Positions 1 through 9,330 are shown, counted from the first letter of the stretch. The stretch is 57,853 nucleotides of DNA from Flavobacterium sp. (GCA_027484725.1 JAIXSK010000004.1:1-57853); one strand, 5' to 3'. Notes: generated from the sequence alone by a model not told the origin. Numbers and translations: made by a program.

Positions 1-5
1 GATTG

Positions 6-13
6 TATATTTG
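6..13 (+). promoter_or_regulatory. -7 promoter box of the SRP RNA
   Basis: TATATTTG matches the Bacteroidota housekeeping -7 consensus TAnnTTTG exactly. It ends 4 bases before the first base of the SRP RNA stem, which is the expected distance to a transcription start. The -33 element lies outside the window. Confidence 0.75.
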
Positions 14-17
14 CGCC

Positions 18-111
18 GGCAAGTCCTACACGACCAGCTCCTGCAAAATCCTCCAGGATGGGAACATAGCAAAGGTATGCGGTTGTAGCGGTGCGATGTA
101 GGTCGCTTGCC
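18..111 (+). ncRNA. ffs: Signal recognition particle RNA, small bacterial type (4.5S-like)
   Basis: This is the RNA scaffold of the signal recognition particle. It binds Ffh and targets nascent membrane and secreted proteins to FtsY and the translocon. The 5' arm GGCAAG..CCTACA pairs perfectly with the 3' arm TGTAGG..CTTGCC, giving one long hairpin. Its apical part holds the conserved asymmetric loop CCAGG-AT-GGAA-CAT-AGCAA (about 53-71), the Ffh M-domain site. A -7 promoter box sits 4 bases upstream and a T-run (113-119) follows the closing stem. The length of about 94 nt suits the short SRP RNA lacking an Alu domain. Exact ends are inferred from the stem. The call rests on the loop motif plus pairing; a covariance-model search would confirm it. 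Confidence 0.88.
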
Positions 112-134
112 ATTTTTTTATGAAAAAACAAAGG

Positions 135-156
135 CTTCCTCTGGGAAGTTTTTTTA
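135..156 (+). terminator. Intrinsic terminator after SRP RNA
   Basis: A short hairpin CTTCC-tctg-GGAAG is followed by a run of seven T and then an AT-rich tract. It lies 24 bases past the T-run that directly closes the SRP RNA, so termination may occur at either place. Confidence 0.6.
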
Positions 157-166
157 TTTTTAACAA

Positions 167-252
167 GAGCTCATCCGGCTGTCCGCTATATCTTTTGCGG
201 TGAACCCCACCACAAAAGGATGCCGCTTCCATCCGGGCTAGGGCAGCAGTGG
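167..252 (+). repeat. Structured interspersed element, copy 1 (short form)
   Basis: The element contains CCGCTATATCTTTT, a hairpin (192-202 with 208-218, ten pairs and one mismatch, loop AACCC), AAAAGGATGCCGCTTCCATC and a GGGCTAGGG tail. The core GCTATATCTTTT[hairpin]AAAAGGATnnCCGCT recurs in inverted orientation at 4804-4942. From general familiarity with Bacteroidota genomes this is a widely dispersed intergenic element. Its function is not known to me. A minus-strand open frame across it is most likely fortuitous. Confidence 0.6.
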
Positions 253-312
253 AATCAATGATTAACGATTAACGATTTTTGATTTTTGAATAGATTATTA
301 TTCAGTTAATAT

Positions 313-1152
313 CAATGCATCAACTAAACTTTCTAAACCTTCTCAACTTCCTAAACTAAAGAATACCGCTCCGCTGTAGGATTAAAAAGAATTTGAAAAT
401 GTGATAATTTGGAAATTTGGGAATTTGGAAATGAGATGATTCAACGAACTGAATGTTTCAACTAAACTTTTTAAACCTTTTACACTTCTTAAACAGAAAA
501 GTCCGCTTCGCTTCAAGACAAAAGAGAATTTGAAAATGAGAGAATTTGGAAATTTGAAAATGAGATGATTCAACGAACTGAATGTTTCAACTAAACTTTT
601 TAAACCTTTTACACTTCTTAAACAGAAATGATAGTTGCGCTGTAAGATTAAAAGAATTTGAAAATGAGATAATTTGGAAATTTGAAAATGAGATGATTCA
701 ACGAACAGAATGTTTCAACTAAACTTTTTAAACCTTTTACACTTCTTAAACAGAAAAGTCCGTTTCGCTTCAAGACAAAAAAGAATTTGAAAAAGTGATA
801 ATTTGGAAATTTGAAAATGAGATGATTCAACGAACAGAATGTTTCAACTAAACTTCCTAAACCTTTTCAACTTCTTAAACTAAAAAAGACCGCTTCGCTT
901 CAAGACAAAAAAGAATTTGAAAAAGTGATAATTTGGAAATTTGAAAATGAGATGATTCAACGAACAGGATGCATCAACTAAACTTTTTAAACCTTTTACA
1001 CTTCTTAAACAGAAATGACCTCTGCGCTGTAGGATTAAAAAGAATTTGAAAATGAGATAATTTGGAAATTTGGAAATGAGATGATTCAACGAACAGAATG
1101 TTTCAACTAAACTTCCTAAACTTTCTCAACCTTCTCAACTTATTTAACTTCC
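313..1152 (+). repeat. Tandem array of a ~129-bp mosaic repeat (about 6.5 units)
   Basis: The anchor GAATTTGAAAATG recurs at about 389, 526, 654, 783, 913 and 1042, a period of 128-130 bp with one unit of 137. A unit reads: two or three copies of a gaatttgaaaatgag-like motif, GATGATTCAACGAACAGAATG, TTTCAACTAAACTTTTTAAAC, CTTTTACACTTCTTAAAC, then a short variable box. The box comes in two forms, one around GCTGTAGGATTAAA and one around CTTCAAGACAAAA. This fills the otherwise gene-free stretch from 241 to 1207. Minus-strand open frames here (starting MNHLIFKFPN or similar) are translations of the repeat and not genes. Confidence 0.9.
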
Positions 1153-1175
1153 TTTCCAATCCACTACAAAAAACT

Positions 1176-1183
1176 TATATTTA
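1176..1183 (+). promoter_or_regulatory. Probable -7 box for the 1208 gene
   Basis: TATATTTA differs from TAnnTTTG only at the last base. It lies 24 bases before the ATG at 1208, directly after the last repeat unit, so the small gene has its own promoter and does not depend on the repeat. Confidence 0.5.
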
Positions 1184-1207
1184 CGCTCCGAATTCAAAAA
1201 TAAAACT

Positions 1208-1609
1208 ATGAAATCTATCCTCATCGCATTGCTGTTTACCGTAGCATCAACCATCGCTCAAACGGCTGATAAAGCCGCTTATCCTGAATTCAAAAAAGAG
1301 TTTGAAGCCTACCGCGATAATCCCGAAGTAGCCTCAGAAAACAGCACTTTAAAACCGGGTCCGTGTGGTCAGTACAATTTGCAGTATATGGTTACCACGC
1401 GCGGTGCTGAAGAACTCGTCAATACGCCGCCACCAAAAAAGTTGTGCGCTGATATGAATCGTTTTGACAAAAGCAAAAACCCGAATGCACCTGCTGATTG
1501 GGAATATGAAATCAAACCCGTGGGCAGTAAATACTACACCATCACGGCCACTAAAAAAGGCGCTGACGGAAAAGAAGTGTATTATTACGTTCGTAAAGAA
1601 GTTAAGTAG
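1208..1609 (+). CDS. Small secreted protein of unknown function
   Basis: I do not recognise this 133-residue protein. Residues 1-18 form a signal peptide (MKSILIALLFTVASTIAQT), so it is probably periplasmic or exported. The mature part is charged, has two cysteines (in PGPCGQY and KKLCADM) that could form a disulfide, and ends in a lysine- and tyrosine-rich stretch (about 105-133) predicted to be beta-strand. There is no T9SS sorting domain and no lipobox. The gene is embedded between two arrays of the 129-bp repeat, and its base composition is more GC-rich than the repeats. The ATG is preceded by a plausible -7 box. The coding call rests on the clear signal peptide and the balanced amino-acid composition. 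Confidence 0.75.
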   Translation: MKSILIALLFTVASTIAQTADKAAYPEFKKEFEAYRDNPEVASENSTLKPGPCGQYNLQYMVTTRGAEELVNTPPPKKLCADMNRFDKSKNPNAPADWEYEIKPVGSKYYTITATKKGADGKEVYYYVRKEVK

Positions 1610-1615
1610 TTAAAC

Positions 1616-2022
1616 TGCGGATTTGTATGTAGACCGCTCCGCTGTAGGATTAAAAAGAATTTGAAAATGAGATAATTTGGAAATTTGGAAATGAGATAAT
1701 TCAACGAACAGAATGTTTCAACTAAACTTTTTAAACCTTTTACACTTCTTAAACAGAAATGACTGCTGCGCTGTAGGATTAAAAAAAATTTGAAAATGAG
1801 ATAATTTGAAAATTTGAAAATAAGATGATTCAACTAACAGAATGTTTCACCTAAACTTTTTAAACCTTTTACACTTCTTAAACAGAAATGACCGCTGCGC
1901 TTCAAGACAAAAGAGAATTTGAAAATGAGATAATTTGATAATTTGAAAATGAGATGATTCAACGAACAGAATGTTTCACCTAAGCTTTTTAAACCTTTTA
2001 CACTTCTTAAACTTTCATAAAC
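1616..2022 (+). repeat. Second array of the ~129-bp mosaic repeat (about 3 units)
   Basis: This is the same unit as at 313-1152, with anchors at about 1657, 1786 and 1915 (period 129). The third unit carries a hybrid box that begins like one variant (GACCGCTGCGC) and ends like the other (TTCAAGACAAAA). The array starts within 10 bases of the stop codon of the 1208 gene and runs to within 10 bases of the next start codon at 2032, so it forms the whole intergenic region and the leader of the SDR gene. Confidence 0.88.
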
Positions 2023-2031
2023 AATCAAATT

Positions 2032-2835
2032 ATGAGCAAAGTGGTTCTCATCACCGGCGCGTCCTCCGGAATCGGTAAATCAATCGGTGCATTTTTGCAC
2101 GAAAAAGGTTTTACCGTATACGGTACCAGTCGCAAGCCCGAGCAAGTTTCGGGTTCGGTTTTTCCGCTGTTGGCGCTGGATGTCACAAAGCCAGAAACCA
2201 TTAGTGCTGCTGTGGCTTCGGTCATAGAGCGCTGCGGCCGGTTAGACGTTTTGATCAACAATGCAGGTGTGGGCATTACAGGGCCGCTTGAAGAAATTCC
2301 AACCGATGAGCTCAAAGCCCATTTTGACACCAACTTTTTTGGTCCGATTGAAGTGATGCGCGCTGTATTGCCGCAGATGCGCGCACAAAAATCAGGGCTC
2401 ATCATCAATATTACTTCTATTGCCGGATATATGGGTTTGCCTTATCGCAGCGCTTATTCGGCCTCGAAAGGTGCGTTGTATTTAATTACCGAAGCTTTGC
2501 GCATGGAAGTCAAAGCCTTTGGCATTCACATTACCGATGTAGCGCCTGGAGATTTTGCCACCAACATTGCCGCCGGACGCTATCATGCGCCGTTAGTGGC
2601 AGGCTCAGCCTATGAACAAAGCTACGGACAAACATTGCAGATGATGAACGAGCATGTAGACCAAGGCAGCGATCCACGTGAAATGGCCGTGGCTATTTAT
2701 GAAATCATCCAACAAAAACAGCCCAAAGTGCATTACAAAGTAGGTGCTTTTATGCAGAAATTCTCTATTGTGCTCAAACGCATTTTGCCCGATACGGTTT
2801 ATGAAAAACTACTCATGAACCATTATAAGCTATAA
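2032..2835 (+). CDS. SDR family NAD(P)-dependent oxidoreductase
   Basis: A classical short-chain dehydrogenase/reductase of 267 residues, the usual family length. The Rossmann nucleotide-binding motif TGASSGIG is at residues 8-15, NNAG follows at about 82-85, and the catalytic Ser129-Tyr142-Lys146 triad is complete with canonical spacing (YSASK). The region after TGASSGIG contains TSRKPEQ; a basic residue there often goes with NADP(H) preference, which is inference. The substrate cannot be read from sequence. The protein is cytosolic with no signal peptide. The upstream region is entirely 129-bp repeat, so a promoter must lie inside the last repeat unit or the short TTTCATAAACAATC leader. No operon partner is visible. 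Confidence 0.93.
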   Translation: MSKVVLITGASSGIGKSIGAFLHEKGFTVYGTSRKPEQVSGSVFPLLALDVTKPETISAAVASVIERCGRLDVLINNAGVGITGPLEEIPTDELKAHFDTNFFGPIEVMRAVLPQMRAQKSGLIINITSIAGYMGLPYRSAYSASKGALYLITEALRMEVKAFGIHITDVAPGDFATNIAAGRYHAPLVAGSAYEQSYGQTLQMMNEHVDQGSDPREMAVAIYEIIQQKQPKVHYKVGAFMQKFSIVLKRILPDTVYEKLLMNHYKL

Positions 2836-3297
2836 TTTTAGAGGTCATTTTCTACAAAATGGCGGCAGTATTCTTTGATCTGATTCCGAACGATTCTGAA
2901 TGGATTCAAAATTATTGGTATTAAAATGCCTTCGTATGTAACCTATAGCCAACTCATAGCTATAAAGCAAAATTTGGATTCAAAGCCCAAGATGGGTTGT
3001 AAAGGAACTCCTGATGAGCGGATGATAGTATTGTATCATAGAGATAACAACAGCCGACTTCTTAGCAACAACTTGACAAAAAACGATACCCCATTTTTGG
3101 CTATTTGAAATTTATTTAGAAAAGACTTGGTAAGTTTGGAGCAAATATCTTCAAAAGTTATTCATTTAATAAGTAAAGTTTGCAGTTAGGATATTTGTCA
3201 ACTAAAATTGATGGACAATAACTTATTTAGTAGGCATGTGTTCAATAGTTTTGAATTTCAAAGCTATTGGGTGCGTCGGTAAATTAAATTGATCATT
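2836..3297 (+). other. Gene-poor stretch with a probable promoter for the RCC1 gene
   Basis: This stretch has 462 bases without a convincing gene. A 60-codon open frame (2926-3108) has no recognisable motif and no leader, so I do not call it. TAGTTTTG at 3246-3253 fits the -7 consensus and lies about 45 bases before the ATG at 3298. I see no terminator hairpin for the SDR gene and no repeat here. Confidence 0.5.
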
Positions 3298-4668
3298 ATG
3301 AAAAAAAAATTACTTTTTCTTTTTTGTTTGTCTGTTTCTGCACAGCTGTCTATGGGTCAGTGTTTTTCAAAAATCAGTGCTGGAGGTTTTGCTTCGATTG
3401 GCACAAAAGCTGACGGAACGCTTTGGGCATGGGGGGACAACAGTGCTGGAGCCTTAGGAACCAATACACTAGCATACAATCCGTTGCCTATTCAAGTTTC
3501 AACTACCAATGACTGGCAAAAAGTTGCCATGGGTAGAAATCACACATTAGCTATCAAGTCTGACGGAACACTTTGGGCTTGGGGGGATAATTTACACGGA
3601 AAACTCGGAAACGGTAGTTTGACATCAGAATATTTCCCGATTCAAATAGGTACCCAAAGCAATTGGCAACAAGTTGCCTCAGGATTTCACCATTCAATAG
3701 GCATCAAAACCAATGGTACACTATGGGCTTGGGGTTATAACTTCTTCGGACAGTTGGGCGATGGAACTACTACAGAAAGAACTAACCCTATTCAAATTGG
3801 TACTGCTACTGATTGGCAAAGCATTGCTGTGGGCGATGATTTTTGCTTGGCCCTCAAAATCAACGGCACACTATGGGCTTGGGGGAAAAATACTGAAGGC
3901 CAATTGGGTGACGGAACTACAACCAATAGACTTGTTCCGACGCAAATAGGTACTGATAATAACTGGCAAATGGTAGAAGCCGGAGCATCACACGGAATTG
4001 CATTAAAAACCAACGGCTCACTTTGGACATGGGGTAGAAACACCGAAGGACAATTAGGAGATTTTTCAACGATTCAAAGAAATCAACCTGTGCAGTTAAC
4101 CATGGCAACTACTTGGACAACTGTATCAGCCGGACAAAATCATTCTATTGCAATTAATGCAAACGGATCACTCTGGACATGGGGGCAAAACAACTACGGA
4201 CAATTAGGCAACGTAACATCTAACAACCAGACATCACCTGTTATGGTTGGAACAGCCACCAACTGGCTAACAGCTACCGGGGGATTAAATCATACATTGG
4301 CCATGAAAAGCAATGGAGATTTATGGGCTTGGGGTAGAGGTAACAGCGGACAATTGGGCATAGATTCATCATTGCAAATGAATAGTCCTGTAGCCATTAC
4401 TTGCCCGACATCTCCGCTGATGGTCAATGAATTCAGTGGTGATGAACTCAAAGTTTATCCAAATCCCATGCATGATTTTTTAAATATTTCCAGCGGTCAA
4501 GAAATTTCAAAGGTGACGGTTTACAATATGTTAGGACAACAAATATCTACTCGAGCCATACAACAAAATACCTGTTTATTTGATGTTTCGCATTGGCAAT
4601 CGGGCGTTTATTTGTTACAAATTGAACAAGCTGCACTGTTTAGTACGGTTAGGGTGTTTAAAGACTAG
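3298..4668 (+). CDS. Secreted RCC1-repeat protein with T9SS sorting domain
   Basis: The first in-frame TTG (3289) would add MII; the ATG at 3298 directly begins a signal peptide (MKKKLLFLFCLSVSAQLSMG) and is preferred, giving 456 residues. The body consists of about seven tandem RCC1-type blades of ~52 residues, each with a variant of (K)TNGTLWAWG.N..GQLGDGTT…P.QIG…W, which would close a seven-bladed beta-propeller. The last ~75 residues (from LKVYPNPMHDF to VFKD) are a type A T9SS C-terminal domain with the YNMLGQ and SGVYLLQI motifs. The protein is therefore exported through the Sec and type IX pathways and cleaved or anchored at the surface. The ligand is unknown; such propellers bind proteins or glycans. 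A diverged paralogue lies at 53450-54781. A strong terminator follows. Confidence 0.9.
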   Translation: MKKKLLFLFCLSVSAQLSMGQCFSKISAGGFASIGTKADGTLWAWGDNSAGALGTNTLAYNPLPIQVSTTNDWQKVAMGRNHTLAIKSDGTLWAWGDNLHGKLGNGSLTSEYFPIQIGTQSNWQQVASGFHHSIGIKTNGTLWAWGYNFFGQLGDGTTTERTNPIQIGTATDWQSIAVGDDFCLALKINGTLWAWGKNTEGQLGDGTTTNRLVPTQIGTDNNWQMVEAGASHGIALKTNGSLWTWGRNTEGQLGDFSTIQRNQPVQLTMATTWTTVSAGQNHSIAINANGSLWTWGQNNYGQLGNVTSNNQTSPVMVGTATNWLTATGGLNHTLAMKSNGDLWAWGRGNSGQLGIDSSLQMNSPVAITCPTSPLMVNEFSGDELKVYPNPMHDFLNISSGQEISKVTVYNMLGQQISTRAIQQNTCLFDVSHWQSGVYLLQIEQAALFSTVRVFKD

Positions 4669-4689
4669 CAAAAAAAAAAAAATCAAAAT

Positions 4690-4731
4690 CCTGAATTTAT
4701 AAAGAGTTCAGGTTTTTTTTTTTTTTTTTTT
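4690..4731 (+). terminator. Intrinsic terminator after the RCC1 gene
   Basis: The stem CCTGAA (4690-4695) pairs with TTCAGG (4707-4712) around an 11-base loop and is followed by an unusually long run of 19 T. An A-run precedes it, so it could also act on the other strand. Confidence 0.85.
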
Positions 4732-4771
4732 GATTCAAGAAAAACCATGGAGATATCTTTTATAAAAACTG

Positions 4772-4801
4772 TTGCTGGCAAGTCACAATTGAGTATTTTT
4801 G
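4772..4801 (+). promoter_or_regulatory. Promoter of fsa (-33 TTG, -7 TATTTTTG)
   Basis: TTG at 4772-4774 is separated by 19 bases from TATTTTTG (4794-4801), an exact TAnnTTTG box. The predicted start near 4808 leaves a 5' leader of about 165 nt before the fsa ATG. Almost all of that leader is the antisense orientation of the structured element at 4804-4942. Confidence 0.65.
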
Positions 4802-4803
4802 TG

Positions 4804-4942
4804 ACGCGTTAAGGACAGCAGCGGATATCCTTTTGAGCGACGAGCGAAAAAGATAGCAGCGTATGGCCTGACCCGCAGCCCATTGAGTAGTTGGAACATT
4901 CACCAAAGCCAATGAGTGCCGAGATAGCGCAGGGTAACGCCC
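4804..4942 (-). repeat. Structured interspersed element, copy 2 (long form)
   Basis: Read on the minus strand it begins GGGCGTTACC and ends TGTCCTTAACGC, so the termini GCGTTA and TAACGC are complementary. Its 3' half GCTGCTATCTTTTT[CGCTCG.CGCTC]AAAAGGATATCCGCTGCTGTCC is the same core as in the element at 167-252. The long form with GGGCGTT at one end and CCTAACGC-like at the other is the layout I associate with dispersed Bacteroidota intergenic repeats. It fills the fsa leader on the plus strand. Confidence 0.65.
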
Positions 4943-4972
4943 AAAAAACAAAAGACTTTTAAAACTAAGCAT

Positions 4973-5629
4973 ATGAAATTTTTTATTGACACGGCCAATT
5001 TGAACGAGATTCGCGAGGCACAAGCACTCGGAATTTTAGACGGTGTGACCACCAATCCGTCGCTCATGGCCAAAGAGGGAATTACCGGAAAAAATAACAT
5101 TTTGAAGCATTACGTTGACATTTGCAATATTGTGACGGGTGATGTAAGCGCCGAGGTAATTGCTACTGATTTAGACGGAATGATTCGTGAAGGCGAAGAG
5201 CTGGCTGAATTGCACGAACAGATTGTGGTGAAATTGCCCATGACCAAAGAAGGTGTAAAGGCGTGTAAATATTTTACCGATAAAGGCATTAGAACCAATG
5301 TGACGCTGGTTTTTTCAGCCGGTCAAGCTTTGTTGGCAGCCAAGGCCGGCGCTACTTATGTTTCGCCGTTTATTGGTCGTTTAGATGATGTGTCTACCGA
5401 TGGTTTGGCGCTTATTGAAGAGATCAGAATGATTTATGACAATTACGGTTTTGAAACTGAAATCTTGGCGGCATCGGTTCGTCATACCATGCACATTGTG
5501 AATTGTGCTAAGTTGGGTGCTGATGTAATGACCGGACCGCTTTCGGCGATTTTGGGCTTGCTCAAACATCCGCTTACTGATAATGGTTTGGCGCAGTTCT
5601 TGGCGGATTATGCCAAAGGAAATCAATAA
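4973..5629 (+). CDS. fsa: Fructose-6-phosphate aldolase / small transaldolase
   Basis: This 218-residue TIM-barrel protein is of the small (TalC/FSA) transaldolase subfamily, typically 215-220 residues. It starts [13 protein letters not shown] with the invariant FIDTA, carries DGVTTNPSL at 23-31, and has the Schiff-base lysine K87 in VVKLPMT. The [12 protein letters not shown] and [10 protein letters not shown] phosphate-binding stretches are intact. It transfers a dihydroxyacetone unit between sugar phosphates in the non-oxidative pentose phosphate pathway or cleaves fructose 6-phosphate. Sequence alone does not separate the two activities; most members annotated in this phylum are called transaldolase. 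The protein is cytosolic. The gene stands alone, with its own promoter, a long structured leader and a terminator at 5651. Confidence 0.93.
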   Translation: MKFFIDTANLNEIREAQALGILDGVTTNPSLMAKEGITGKNNILKHYVDICNIVTGDVSAEVIATDLDGMIREGEELAELHEQIVVKLPMTKEGVKACKYFTDKGIRTNVTLVFSAGQALLAAKAGATYVSPFIGRLDDVSTDGLALIEEIRMIYDNYGFETEILAASVRHTMHIVNCAKLGADVMTGPLSAILGLLKHPLTDNGLAQFLADYAKGNQ

Positions 5630-5650
5630 GAATAATGATTGAAAATATAG

Positions 5651-5679
5651 AACGGCTTCAGGAATGGAGCCGTTTTTTT
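5651..5679 (+). terminator. Intrinsic terminator of fsa
   Basis: AACGGCT (5651-5657) pairs with AGCCGTT (5668-5674) around a 10-base loop, followed by TTTTT. It lies 22 bases after the fsa stop codon. Confidence 0.85.
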
Positions 5680-5687
5680 GTGGGTTG

Positions 5688-6012
5688 AAAAGAAGGTTGA
5701 AAAGAAGGTTGAAAAGAAGGTTGAGAAGTTTAGAAGGTTGAGAAGTTTAGAAGGTTTAAGAAGGTTGAGAAGTTTAGAAGGTTTAGAAGTTGAAAAGGTT
5801 GAAAAGGTTGAGAAGGTTTAAGAAGGTTGAGAAGTTGAGAAGTTGAGAAGGTTTAAGAAGGTTGAGAAGTTTAGAAGGTTGAGAAGTTTAGAAGGTTTAA
5901 GAAGGTTTAAAAAGTTGAGTTGAAACATTCTGTTCGTTGAATCATTTCATTTTCAAATTTTCAAATCATCTCATTTTCAAATTCTTTTTTGTCTTAAAGC
6001 GCAGCCGTGTCT
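5688..6012 (-). repeat. Inverted copy of the 129-bp repeat with an expanded AAGGTTGAGAAG tract
   Basis: About 230 bases (5688-5920) are an irregular low-complexity run of (aa)gaaggttgagaagttt and similar 8-14-mers. This is the reverse complement of the AACTTTCTAAACCTTCTCAACTTC part of the 129-bp repeat, expanded. It continues into a full reverse-complement unit (GTTGAAACATTCTGTTCGTTGAATCATTTC … CAAATTCTTTTTTGTCTTAAAGCGCAGCC). The unit therefore also occurs 4 kb away, on the other strand, next to an unrelated gene. It fills the 5630-6031 gap together with the fsa terminator. Confidence 0.85.
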
Positions 6013-6031
6013 AACAGCACAGCGGTTTTTT

Positions 6032-7441
6032 CTAGTTCAGTTCTTTATCAAAATTTGCATCAAACAAATTGGTAAATGCGTTTTTGATTTTGCCGTTTTG
6101 ATCAAGAATAATGGTTCTGTGCACTTTCATAATGGCCCACTTTGATTTGAGGTCTTCAAAATTAGCCGCACGCAGTTCAAGGGTACTGCTGAATTTGTTT
6201 TTGTTTAAAAGTGATTTCCAACGTTTGTGGTCTTTGTCTAGGCAAATGCCGATGAATTGATAATCAGGATGTAGTGCTTTGAGTTCGGCAATTTTTTTGT
6301 GAACGGCCGTCATGTGTGACGATAAATGTTCGGTCCACAAAAACACGACGCTTTTTTGTTTGGGGAAACTTTCCGGTAAAACCAATTTATCGTTTTGGTC
6401 AATCAAATCTACATTGGGTAAATCATTCCCCACTTTGAGCAATTGAATAGCATGGCCAATTTTGAGGATTTCATTTTTTTTGCTTTTGTCTGTAGAGTAT
6501 TTATGGTAGGTATCTAAAAATATTTTGTTGTTGACCATATTTTGGTCTTCAAGCAAATAGGTAAAAGCAATATTGTTTAAAATGGTGTTCTTTACGATTT
6601 TGTTTTTGATGAGTGTGTCCACAATGTTGAGTTTGTTGATGTTGGTTCTCAGCGCCATATCAACCGGTGAGTAGTGATTGTGGTAATGTATGGCCGATAC
6701 ATTGTTGAGCATGTGCGTCAAATAATTGACAAATGGCGAATAGCCCGATAGTTTTTGATCGTTGAAGTTTATTTTTTTGCGAAAGCTGTAATAATCTTTG
6801 GGCAGTTCTTCTACAATATCTTTTCCGGTTCTGAATTGGTGCGCCATCGGATAGATTTCTTTTTTTGAATAGTGATAAAAATCTACAGACGCTTGTGCAT
6901 ATACATCAAAATCGTCGCTCCACTTGATGGCTTCTTTTTTGGTTTGATAAAAACGTTTTTTGGCTAAGTAAGACGAATCTATGTTTTTTAGAAAGGCCGG
7001 AAGGTTGTAATCAAAAACGTCAAAAAGTTTTCCGCGGTCTTCTTCGTTTTTGACATACATTTCCATCAGGAAGTTGTTTTTTTGATCACCACGTCCGCAA
7101 AAAACAATTGAATTGTCAAAATCTTGAGCATTCATGCGCACCATGATGCTGTCGTTTTTGTCAAAATAAACATATTGATATTCCGGCTCATTTTTAAAAG
7201 TATATAAACCCGGAGCCAGTGAATCAAATTTGATGAAAAAGCGATTGTTTTTATCAATTTTAACGCTGTCAATGACTTCATTGTCTTTACAAAACAGAAC
7301 ATATGGGTTGCTCGGATTGGTTACTTCGCCACCAAAATAAGCCGTAAAATTGTCAGATTTGAACTGTCTGTTACACGAATACAACAAGGCGGCCACCGAC
7401 GAGGACAAGAGCAATAAAGTATGTATTTTTTTCAGACGCAT
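6032..7441 (-). CDS. Thioredoxin-fold lipoprotein lacking the CxxC motif
   Basis: This 469-residue envelope protein has an N-terminal lipoprotein signal (residues 1-23, lipobox AALLYSC with Cys23). An N-terminal beta-rich part (about 30-110) has the GGEV.NP.NPYV…D.V.ID..N.F.I.FDSL.PGLY pattern of the DUF4369-like domain that often precedes TlpA-type thioredoxins in Bacteroidota. A middle helical region follows, then a thioredoxin-like fold at about 345-469 (KVGNDLPNVDLID…KSVVFLWTEHLSSHM…ELKALHPDYQFIGICLD). At the place of the redox motif WCxxC it reads WTEHLSSHM with no cysteine, so it is unlikely to be a dithiol oxidoreductase. A structural or binding role is inference. It is a single gene flanked downstream by the inverted 129-bp repeat. 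Confidence 0.82.
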   Translation of the reverse strand: MRLKKIHTLLLLSSSVAALLYSCNRQFKSDNFTAYFGGEVTNPSNPYVLFCKDNEVIDSVKIDKNNRFFIKFDSLAPGLYTFKNEPEYQYVYFDKNDSIMVRMNAQDFDNSIVFCGRGDQKNNFLMEMYVKNEEDRGKLFDVFDYNLPAFLKNIDSSYLAKKRFYQTKKEAIKWSDDFDVYAQASVDFYHYSKKEIYPMAHQFRTGKDIVEELPKDYYSFRKKINFNDQKLSGYSPFVNYLTHMLNNVSAIHYHNHYSPVDMALRTNINKLNIVDTLIKNKIVKNTILNNIAFTYLLEDQNMVNNKIFLDTYHKYSTDKSKKNEILKIGHAIQLLKVGNDLPNVDLIDQNDKLVLPESFPKQKSVVFLWTEHLSSHMTAVHKKIAELKALHPDYQFIGICLDKDHKRWKSLLNKNKFSSTLELRAANFEDLKSKWAIMKVHRTIILDQNGKIKNAFTNLFDANFDKELN

Positions 7442-7558
7442 CTAACAAAAACTAGTGGACAAAAATATTTAGTTAGGCTGAGTTTTACTGTTAAGGCATC
7501 GTTAAATAAGAATCGTTTAATTTATCGAGCGATGGCTCTAAAATGCATATAAATTTTA

Positions 7559-7566
7559 TACTTTTG
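7559..7566 (+). promoter_or_regulatory. -7 box for the ABC-F gene
   Basis: TACTTTTG fits TAnnTTTG exactly and is followed by CGCC; the ATG is 59 bases downstream. I see no clear -33 TTG at the right distance. Confidence 0.6.
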
Positions 7567-7600
7567 CGCCCGCGGAGCAAGTCCGAAATGTACAGAGTAA

Positions 7601-9244
<1,644 letters not shown>

Positions 9245-9251
9245 TTTTTGG

Positions 9252-9275
9252 CTCCCGTTTTAAGCGGGAGTTTTT
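9252..9275 (+). terminator. Intrinsic terminator of the ABC-F gene
   Basis: CTCCCG (9252-9257) pairs with CGGGAG (9265-9270) around TTTTAAG, followed by TTTTT. It starts 8 bases after the stop codon. Confidence 0.88.
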
Positions 9276-9330
9276 ATTTTTAATAAGAACTAAAAAATTG
9301 TAATTTTACAACCCAACAACCCAACCAAAA

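Noticed and set aside
26..232. 68-codon minus-strand frame over the SRP RNA and the structured element
   Set aside because: It lies antisense to a clearly folded RNA and a repeat element, with no ribosome site and no protein-like conservation.
382..1089. Three minus-strand frames starting MNHLI(F/S)KFPN with almost identical sequence
   Set aside because: They are translations of successive 129-bp repeat units. The unit period (129 = 3 x 43) keeps the frame open by chance. Similar frames at 1585-1833 and 1834-2028 are rejected for the same reason.
313..2022. CRISPR array
   Set aside because: Units are ~129 bp, fully repetitive with no unique spacers of constant length, and no cas genes are near.
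2926..3108. 60-codon plus-strand frame
   Set aside because: No signal peptide, no recognisable domain, no promoter or ribosome site, and unusual composition. Probably non-coding.
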